A stretch of 12,899 nucleotides of DNA from an uncultured Bacilli bacterium. Its GTDB lineage: Bacteria; Bacillota_I; Bacilli_A; RF39; UBA660. Positions 6,901-11,725 of the stretch are shown here, in pieces; within the stretch, counting starts at the first letter, position 1, and every line of letters begins with the position of its first letter. The stretch lies in NCBI GenBank assembly GCA_944358495.1, contig CALVRF010000032.1, positions 1 through 12,899 on the forward strand. The letters run 5' to 3'. A program made the translations under genes and the position numbers. The notes beneath the pieces are model-generated. The model was not told the origin of the DNA, did no database searches, and worked only from the letters and a program-made list of their open reading frames with translations.

Positions 6901-7290
6901 ATGCGAATGTTACCAGGAAGATTTGATTTAGATAGTTTCTTTGATGGTTTTATGAATGCAACTCCGACAGATAATATGAAATGTGATATTTATGAAAAGG
7001 ATGGTAGTTATCATATCGAAGCTGATATGCCAGGGATTGATAAGAAAGATCTTAGTGTAGAATACGATAATGGTTATTTGACAGTAAAAGCTGTTAAAGA
7101 GGATAAAGAAGAAACAAACGATAAAAACTTTATTCGTAAAGAAAGATTTTATGGTTCTATGGAACGTCGTTTCTATGTAGGAGATATTAAAGAGAATGAA
7201 ATTTCTGCTAATTTTGAAAATGGTGTATTAAAAATTGAAATACCAAAAGAAACTACCGAAAAATCAAATAAAGTAATTGAAATTAAATAA
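6901..7290 (+). CDS. Small heat shock protein Hsp20 (alpha-crystallin family)
   Basis: A 129-residue small heat shock protein, an ATP-independent holdase that keeps unfolding proteins soluble for refolding by DnaK/ClpB. A short N-terminus (MRMLPGRFDLDSFFDGF) is followed by the alpha-crystallin domain (about 25-116) with the hallmarks YHIEADMPGIDKKDL (37-51), ERFYGSMERRFYV (81-93) and FENGVLKIEIPK (105-116). The tail ends KVIEIK, matching the C-terminal I-x-I anchor that docks into neighbouring subunits. The start has AAGGAGG 8 nt upstream. It forms a one-gene unit between its CIRCE-controlled promoter and its own terminator, so it is probably repressed by HrcA and induced on heat or misfolding stress. 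Confidence 0.95.
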   Translation: MRMLPGRFDLDSFFDGFMNATPTDNMKCDIYEKDGSYHIEADMPGIDKKDLSVEYDNGYLTVKAVKEDKEETNDKNFIRKERFYGSMERRFYVGDIKENEISANFENGVLKIEIPKETTEKSNKVIEIK

Positions 7291-7312
7291 GTCCATTGAT
7301 TTGGGCTTTTTT
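7290..7312 (+). terminator. hsp20 terminator
   Basis: AGTCCA (7290-7295) pairs with TGGGCT (7302-7307), six pairs with one G-T and a 6-nt loop, followed by a six-T run (7307-7312). The stem starts at the last base of the hsp20 stop codon. Confidence 0.8.
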
Positions 7313-7344
7313 GATACAGACGGATATTTTATAATTTACCTTTG

Positions 7345-7356
7345 TTTTACGTAAAA
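7345..7356. repeat. 12-bp perfect palindrome upstream of the ruvX promoter
   Basis: TTTTACGTAAAA reads the same on both strands. It ends 4 nt before the -35 of the ruvX promoter. It could be an operator for a dimeric regulator, but in such A+T-rich DNA chance is possible. No further family assignment is made. Confidence 0.3.
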
Positions 7357-7360
7357 GGGG

Positions 7361-7389
7361 TGTACAAAACCCAAAATAAATGTTAAAAT
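7361..7389 (+). promoter_or_regulatory. ruvX operon promoter, extended -10
   Basis: TGTACA (7361-7366, four of six matches to TTGACA), a 17-nt spacer, and TGTTAAAAT with the hexamer at 7384-7389. It overlaps the ATG at 7380 and lies 26 nt before GTG 7416, which supports the downstream start for ruvX. Confidence 0.6.
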
Positions 7390-7415
7390 TATATGTAATA
7401 GTAGAGGGTGATTTA

Positions 7416-7841
7416 GTGAAGTATTTAGGATTAGATTTAGGTACTCGGACATTAGGGGTAGCTATATCAGATATAACTAAAACAATCGCAACTACGTGTC
7501 AAACTATTCATTTTGAAGATAGTGATTATGATGACGCGATTAAGCAATTATCTTCTATTATAGAAAATGAGCCGATTGAAAAAATTGTATTAGGATTACC
7601 TAAAAATATGAATAATTCAATGGGTGAAAGAGCATTTATTACTTTAGAATTTAAAAAGAAATTAGAGGATGTTTTTAAAATTGAAGTAGTGATGCAAGAT
7701 GAAAGGTTAACAACTAAAGAGGCTAGCAGTTATATGATTGAAGCTGATATGTCAAGAAAGAAAAGAAAAAAGAAAATTGACAGCTTGGCCGCCAATATTA
7801 TATTACAGTCTTATTTAGATAAAGAAAGGATGAATTTGTGA
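7416..7841 (+). CDS. ruvX: RuvX/YqgF-family nuclease (putative Holliday junction resolvase or pre-16S rRNA nuclease)
   Basis: A YqgF/RuvX protein with an RNase H-like fold. Members are described as Holliday junction resolvases in some species and as the pre-16S rRNA 5'-end nuclease in E. coli; this sequence cannot decide between them. From GTG 7416 it has 141 residues, the family's usual length, starting KYLGLDLGTRTLGVAISD. AGAGGGTG (7403-7410) lies 5 nt upstream. An ATG at 7380 would add 12 residues but lies inside the promoter. Motifs: catalytic D7 in GLDLGT, LGLPKNMNNSMGERA (59-73), DERLTT (95-100; E96), and the final acid D122 in KIDSLAANIILQSYL. A basic run RKKRKKK (114-120) precedes the last motif. 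It is the first gene of the ruvX-yrzB-mltG-trmR operon and its TGA overlaps the next start. Confidence 0.93.
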   Translation: MKYLGLDLGTRTLGVAISDITKTIATTCQTIHFEDSDYDDAIKQLSSIIENEPIEKIVLGLPKNMNNSMGERAFITLEFKKKLEDVFKIEVVMQDERLTTKEASSYMIEADMSRKKRKKKIDSLAANIILQSYLDKERMNL

Positions 7842-8155
7842 TGGATGAAAGAGAAGAATTAAAATTTAAAGCAGTAGATGCGGAAGGAAGACAAATTGAT
7901 TGTGAAACATTATTTATGTTTGAATCGCCAGAAACTAAGAAAAATTATATAGTATATACAGATAATTCTATTGATGATGAAGGTAATATTAGAGTATATG
8001 CGTCAATTTACAACCCTGCTGATTTGAAAATTTCTGAAGGTGAGGATATGGCTGCACTTGAATTAATTCCCATTGAAACGGAAAAAGAATGGAAAATTAT
8101 TGAAACAATTCTTGAAGAAATGCAAAATCAAGTGGAGGAAGACACACAGGCATAA
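7841..8155 (+). CDS. yrzB: DUF1292 family protein (YrzB-like)
   Basis: A small acidic cytoplasmic protein of 104 residues, matching DUF1292 (B. subtilis YrzB), whose function is unknown. The family pattern is visible: FKAVDAEGRQIDCETLFMFES near the N-terminus (given as FKAVDAEGRQ and ETLFMFES), then NYIVYTDNSIDDEGNIRVYA, and the end ELIPIETEKEWKIIE. An acidic tail (EEDTQA) closes it. ATG 7841 shares its A with the ruvX stop TGA, a typical coupling overlap; a GTG at 7838 in the same frame is an equally possible start and is better spaced (7 nt) from AAAGGA (7825-7830). The stop codon abuts the mltG ATG with no gap. The same order ruvX-yrzB-mltG is seen in Bacillus. Confidence 0.88.
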   Translation: MDEREELKFKAVDAEGRQIDCETLFMFESPETKKNYIVYTDNSIDDEGNIRVYASIYNPADLKISEGEDMAALELIPIETEKEWKIIETILEEMQNQVEEDTQA

Positions 8156-9241
8156 ATGCTAGTTAAACGACGTAAGTTTTCAATAAAAAAATTCGCACTA
8201 TTTATAATAGTGCTTATTATTTTAGGTGCAGTAGGATTTTTAGGCCTTTATAAACTGCAAACGAGTCCAGTTAGTAATAATACTGAGGCAATAACTTTAA
8301 CGGTTGATAAAGGTAATAATTATTTCTCGATTGCTGAAAATCTTAAAGATAAAAATTTGATTAAATCAGAATTTTTCTATAAAATTTTCCTTAGATTACA
8401 TAAACCATCAGAATTGGTGGCTGGTACTTATGAATTAAATCAGTCTATGAGTGTGGCAGAAATTGTCGAAACTTTGGGAAATCAAGATAATGTTAAGGAT
8501 ACTAGTACTAAACTAACATTTAGAGAGGGTTTAAATGCTAGACAAATGGCCGAAGTTATCGAAGAAGATGCAGGAATTAGTGGTGATGAGTTTTTGGCTA
8601 AAATTTCCGATGAAAGTTATATTGATTCTTTAAAGGAACAATATTGGTTTATTACGGATGAAGTTAAAAATCCAGAAATTTATTATGATTTAGAAGGTTA
8701 TTTGTTTCCAGATACTTATGTCTTTGAAAAAGGCGAACTTACTTTAGATAATATTTTAACTAAAATTTTAGATAATACTGATGCGAAATTAACACCATTA
8801 CGCAGTGTGATTGAAGGCAGTGATTATACAGTCCATCAAATTTTAACGTTGGCTTCTTTAGTCGAATTAGAAGCAGTAACGGATAGTGATAGAGCTGAGG
8901 TGGCCGGAGTATTTTATAATCGTTTAAATAATGGTTGGTCGCTTGGTAGTGATGTTACAACTTATTATGCGGCTGGAAAATCAATGACTGAAAGTTTAAC
9001 TAAATCTGAACTTAATGATTGTAATGGTTATAATACAAGATGCACATCGATGCTTGGATTACCGGTGGGACCAATTGCTAATCCAAGTTTAAGTGCAATT
9101 GAAGCGACAGTTAATCCAACGAAAACTGATTGTTATTATTTTGTGGCAGATAGTGAGAAAAAGGTTTATTTTACTAGGAATGCCAATGAACATGAAGCTA
9201 TTATTAATCAGCTTAAGGAAGAGGGCAAATGGATAGGTTAG
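8156..9241 (+). CDS. mltG: Endolytic murein transglycosylase MltG
   Basis: MltG (YceG family) cleaves nascent glycan strands at the outer membrane face and helps set glycan length during wall growth. The 361 residues have a basic start (VKRRKFSIKK), one membrane helix (about 13-33), a LysM-like subdomain (about 46-110, LTVDKGNNYFSIAENL region) and the catalytic YceG domain. Key signs: EGYLFPDTYVF (180-190), the catalytic Glu in LASLVE (E237), VFYNRLNNGWSLGSD (252-266), GLPVGPIANPSLSAIEA (301-317) and the terminal YFTRNANEHEAI (338-349). ATG 8156 directly follows the upstream stop. The best Shine-Dalgarno match, GGAGG at 8134-8138, is 17 nt away; ACAGG is nearer, so translation probably depends on coupling. 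The gene overlaps trmR by 13 nt. Confidence 0.95.
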   Translation: MLVKRRKFSIKKFALFIIVLIILGAVGFLGLYKLQTSPVSNNTEAITLTVDKGNNYFSIAENLKDKNLIKSEFFYKIFLRLHKPSELVAGTYELNQSMSVAEIVETLGNQDNVKDTSTKLTFREGLNARQMAEVIEEDAGISGDEFLAKISDESYIDSLKEQYWFITDEVKNPEIYYDLEGYLFPDTYVFEKGELTLDNILTKILDNTDAKLTPLRSVIEGSDYTVHQILTLASLVELEAVTDSDRAEVAGVFYNRLNNGWSLGSDVTTYYAAGKSMTESLTKSELNDCNGYNTRCTSMLGLPVGPIANPSLSAIEATVNPTKTDCYYFVADSEKKVYFTRNANEHEAIINQLKEEGKWIG

Positions 9242-9798
9242 AAGAATATGCTCGCGAAAACAATATCCCAATTATGCAAAAAGATGGGATTTTGTTTTTG
9301 AAAGAATACATTTTAAAAAATAAGGTTAAAAATATTTTAGAAATTGGTACAGCGATTGGTTATTCGGCTATTAATATGGCATTGGTTAGTAAAAATATTA
9401 AGATAGTGACAATTGAACGAGATGAAACTAGATATGATGAGGCTATTAAAAATGTTCATGATTTTGGTTTGGAGAAGCAAATAGAAATTATTTTGGGTGA
9501 TGCTTTGGAGATAGAAGTTCATGGGACTTTTGACCTTATCTTTATCGATGCGGCTAAAGCTCAGTATATTAAGTTTTTTGAGAAATACAAATATAATCTT
9601 AAATCTAGTGGAGTTATTATTTCAGATAATTTAAATTTTCATGGTTTAGTATTTTACCCCGAAAAAATTAAAAGTAAGAATTTGAGAGCTTTAGTAAACA
9701 AAATAAACAATTATCGAGAATTTTTAGAAAGTAATAAAGAGTTTACAACGAAGTTTTTATCGATCGGTGATGGAATTGGAATTAGTAAGAAGAAATGA
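9229..9798 (+). CDS. trmR: tRNA 5-hydroxyuridine methyltransferase TrmR (class I O-methyltransferase)
   Basis: A SAM-dependent, metal-binding O-methyltransferase matching TrmR (B. subtilis YrrM), which methylates 5-hydroxyuridine 34 of tRNA to 5-methoxyuridine. Visible: EEYARENNIPIMQKDGILF near the start, motif I LEIGTAIGYSAINMA (37-51), acidic E63 after strand 2 (TIERDE), FIDAAKAQY (105-113) with metal ligand D107, and SDNLNFHG (132-139) with D133 and N134. It ends LSIGDGIGISKKK as in the family. The 189 residues lack roughly the first 25-30 residues of typical homologues. ATG 9229 has AAGGAAGAGGG (9215-9225) upstream, and an in-frame TAA at 9214-9216 excludes a longer start. It is the last gene of its operon; its substrate-making partners trhP1 and trhP2 lie one gene downstream. 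Confidence 0.88.
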   Translation: MDRLEEYARENNIPIMQKDGILFLKEYILKNKVKNILEIGTAIGYSAINMALVSKNIKIVTIERDETRYDEAIKNVHDFGLEKQIEIILGDALEIEVHGTFDLIFIDAAKAQYIKFFEKYKYNLKSSGVIISDNLNFHGLVFYPEKIKSKNLRALVNKINNYREFLESNKEFTTKFLSIGDGIGISKKK

Positions 9799-9824
9799 GC
9801 TGCAAAAAAAATTGTGGCTTTTTT
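9797..9824 (+). terminator. Terminator of the ruvX-trmR operon
   Basis: AGCTGCAA (9798-9805) pairs with TTGTGGCT (9812-9819), eight pairs including two G-T wobbles, with an A-rich 6-nt loop and a T run at 9819-9824. It starts at the trmR stop codon. Confidence 0.82.
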
Positions 9825-9875
9825 CTTTATATATCAAGTGTAAAAGAAATTTAATTCAATGTTTTGGTTATTTTA

Positions 9876-9905
9876 TTATCAAAAAGTGTAAAATTATGGT
9901 ATACT
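9876..9905 (+). promoter_or_regulatory. Promoter of the DUF975 gene, extended -10
   Basis: TTATCA (9876-9881, four of six matches), an 18-nt spacer, and TGGTATACT with the hexamer at 9900-9905. The start codon is 29 nt downstream. AAGGAG at 9916-9921 is 13 nt before the ATG, longer than usual. The rest of 9825-9875 holds nothing I recognise. Confidence 0.6.
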
Positions 9906-9934
9906 TAATAATAGGAAGGAGTAGATAAAAGAAT

Positions 9935-10870
9935 ATGACTAGTGCAAAGTTGAAAATGGCGGCTAGAAAGAAATTGAATGGTAATTATTTAGTAATTATT
10001 TCTAGTTTATTATTATTTGTACTAATTGGCTGGGACTGTTTATTAGTAGCGGATTTAATTGAGGCTTCATGGCTTGCTCCAATATTAACGATTATCGTTT
10101 GTTCTTCATTAATAATGGGGTTTGTAGGAATGATACTTAAGGTATCCCGTGGAAAGAAAATTAACTTTGTTGACATATTTGATAGAACTGATTTGCTTAT
10201 TAAATATATTGGTTTGACGGTTATTTTGTTTTTGGTGGGACTATTAGCTTGGGTGTTGGAATTCTTAGCTTTTAAATCTTTGATTATAATTATGTTGTAT
10301 CAAACTGAGTTAAATGCTATGCTTTCAGTGTTGTTGATTATCTTTGGAATGTTATTATCAACGGCTATTTTATTAGTTAGTATTTATATTGCTATTTCTT
10401 TTTCTCAATCATATTTTATTTTATATGATGAGCCTAACTTAAAAATTACTAGAGTGTTGGGAAAAAGTTTTGATATGATGGGAAATTATATATTAGAGTA
10501 TTTTGTTTTAGCACTAAGCTTTATAGGATGGATTATACTAGGATTATTTACATTTTGCCTTTTATATATATGGTTAATTCCATATATGTTAGTAACTTTT
10601 GCTAATTTTTATAATGTTGTGAGAAAAGATTATGAGGCAACTAGTGGGGATGCTGATGGATTAGCCTTAGAAGCTGCGGAGAAGAAAGAAGTGAAAAGCA
10701 CTAAGACTAGTGGAACTAAAAGAAAAAGTACTAAAACAAGTACAACTGCTAAAAAAAACAGTACAACAACTAAAAAAGCTAGTACGACAACTAAAAAGAA
10801 AGTAGCGCAAACTGGTGCTAAAAAAACGACTAGTACGAGAAAAAGTACAGCTAAAACTAGTGAAAAGTAG
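9935..10870 (+). CDS. DUF975 family integral membrane protein with Lys/Thr/Ser-rich C-terminal tail
   Basis: A 311-residue protein with a DUF975-like membrane domain (about 1-230). The family signs are an N-terminal basic helix (MTSAKLKMAARKKLNGNY), the short RGKK loop (72-75), and the C-terminal part with KSFDMMGNY (177-185), FVLALSFIGWIILGLFT (190-206) and WLIPYMLVTFANFYN (213-227). Hydrophobic segments: about 17-40, 48-70, 90-112, 128-158, 186-212. DUF975 has no established function. After residue 233 follows a short acidic stretch, then a tail (250-311) made almost only of Lys, Thr, Ser and Ala, with 19 Lys and 19 Thr in 62 residues, resembling histone H1-like bacterial tails. In the usual topology the tail would be cytoplasmic. 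The gene has its own promoter and terminator and splits trmR from the trhP genes. ATG 9935 is the first in frame; an in-frame TAA at 9926 blocks extension. Confidence 0.85.
   Translation: MTSAKLKMAARKKLNGNYLVIISSLLLFVLIGWDCLLVADLIEASWLAPILTIIVCSSLIMGFVGMILKVSRGKKINFVDIFDRTDLLIKYIGLTVILFLVGLLAWVLEFLAFKSLIIIMLYQTELNAMLSVLLIIFGMLLSTAILLVSIYIAISFSQSYFILYDEPNLKITRVLGKSFDMMGNYILEYFVLALSFIGWIILGLFTFCLLYIWLIPYMLVTFANFYNVVRKDYEATSGDADGLALEAAEKKEVKSTKTSGTKRKSTKTSTTAKKNSTTTKKASTTTKKKVAQTGAKKTTSTRKSTAKTSEK
10679..10867 (+). repeat. Low-complexity coding repeat (Lys/Thr/Ser tail)
   Basis: The A-rich stretch encodes the tail of the DUF975 protein. Short peptide repeats are visible: KSTKTS at residues 254-259 and again at 264-269, and STTTKK at 276-281 and 283-288. 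The DNA uses mixed codons (AGT/ACT/ACA/ACG, AAA/AAG), so the repeats are not recent exact duplications. Confidence 0.7.
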
Positions 10871-10888
10871 AATTTTCTACTTTTTTTT
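10863..10888 (+). terminator. Terminator of the DUF975 gene
   Basis: AAAAGTAGA (10863-10871) pairs perfectly with TCTACTTTT (10876-10884), nine pairs with a 4-nt loop, then T to 10888. The TAG stop codon (10868-10870) is inside the left arm. Confidence 0.88.
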
Positions 10889-10896
10889 GATATAAT
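10888..10896 (+). promoter_or_regulatory. trhP1-trhP2 promoter, extended -10
   Basis: TGATATAAT with the hexamer at 10891-10896 is a consensus extended -10. Its first T is the last T of the preceding terminator. No good -35 lies upstream, since that space is the terminator stem. The start codon is 16 nt downstream, implying a leader of only about 10-12 nt. Confidence 0.6.
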
Positions 10897-10912
10897 CTTG
10901 GGAGGTGAGTTT

Positions 10913-11725
10913 ATGGAAGTAGCAGTAATCATTAATAATTTAAAACAAGCTAAAGATATTGAAGACTTAGTTCAGGCTTTTATTGTACCTATTAAAAATT
11001 ATAGTATTAATTTGGGAGAAGGTTTTGATATTGAAGATGTTAGAGAGTTGCAAAAACTAAACAAAGAGATTTTTGTTCTTGTCAATAAAAATATTCATAA
11101 TAATGAATTAAATGGTTTAAAAAAACTACTATTGAATTTGGAAAAGTTACAAGTTAAGGGAATTATATTTTATGATATTGCCTTAGTGGAGTTTAAAAAG
11201 AAATTGGGATTAAAAACTGATTTAGTATGGGCACAGGAACATTTAGTTACTAATTATGCTACTATTAATTATTGGTATGAAAAAGGAATAAAATATGCTT
11301 ATTTGTCTTCGGAGTTAACAAAAAAAGAAATGATGGATATTAAAGCAAATACAAAAGCCAAATTATTTATCAATGTTTTTGGTTATATTCCAATGTTTAC
11401 TTCTAGAAGACATTTAGTTAATAATTATATTAATTATTTTGATTTAGATAGTCGTGGTAAAAGCCAAAAGCTTGCTAAAGAGGGAAAAAAATATCCAATT
11501 GTCGATGGTAAATATGGAACGACCGTGTATTCTAATTATGTTTTAAATTTAACTTTAGAGGAGTTTGGTAGTATGGATTATGCAGTTTTTAATAGTTTGA
11601 TGATTGCTGCTGATGATTTTAAAAAGGTATTAATTGATTATCACCAAAAGGTTAATAATTCATTTCCGATTGAACAAGGCTTTTTATATACTGAAACAAT
11701 TTATAAGGTGAAGAAAAATGGTTAA
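10913..11725 (+). CDS. trhP1: U32-family protein, TrhP1-like subunit of tRNA U34 hydroxylation
   Basis: A U32 (peptidase U32/TrhP) family member at the position of B. subtilis YrrN, which with YrrO carries out prephenate-dependent hydroxylation of tRNA U34 to ho5U. ATG 10913 has GGAGG (10901-10905) 7 nt upstream, giving 270 residues; a TTG at 10898 overlaps that ribosome-binding site and is rejected. The U32 fold is visible in NLGEGFDIEDVRELQKLNKE (35-54), VKGIIFYDIAL and NVFGYIPMFTSRRHLVNNY, the last being the degenerate counterpart of the HGAMC...SGRC...NY signature in the neighbour. The protein contains no cysteine, so it cannot hold the iron-sulfur cluster of the family. It overlaps trhP2 by 8 nt. 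Assignment to TrhP1 is from context and family; activity is inferred. Confidence 0.82.
   Translation: MEVAVIINNLKQAKDIEDLVQAFIVPIKNYSINLGEGFDIEDVRELQKLNKEIFVLVNKNIHNNELNGLKKLLLNLEKLQVKGIIFYDIALVEFKKKLGLKTDLVWAQEHLVTNYATINYWYEKGIKYAYLSSELTKKEMMDIKANTKAKLFINVFGYIPMFTSRRHLVNNYINYFDLDSRGKSQKLAKEGKKYPIVDGKYGTTVYSNYVLNLTLEEFGSMDYAVFNSLMIAADDFKKVLIDYHQKVNNSFPIEQGFLYTETIYKVKKNG

Noticed and set aside
7330..7335. Second TATAAT upstream of ruvX
   Set aside because: No -35 at suitable distance (nearest TTGATA gives 13 nt) and no TGN; the 7361-7389 promoter fits better.
7380..7415. ATG start for ruvX with 12 extra residues
   Set aside because: It lies inside the predicted promoter, has no ribosome-binding site, and RuvX proteins start just before the GLDxGT motif.
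9089..9522. Two minus-strand frames opposite mltG and trmR
   Set aside because: Antisense shadows of strongly supported genes without ribosome-binding sites.
10679..10867. CRISPR-like or tandem DNA repeat
   Set aside because: The repetition is at the peptide level with varied codons and no regular spacers.
10898..10912. TTG start for trhP1
   Set aside because: It overlaps the GGAGGTGA ribosome-binding site, which is well placed for ATG 10913.
10630..10932. Hydrophobic 100-residue frame on the minus strand
   Set aside because: It is the antisense image of the Lys/Thr-rich tail; Val/Leu/Phe repeats arise from complementing AAA/ACT codons. No ribosome-binding site.
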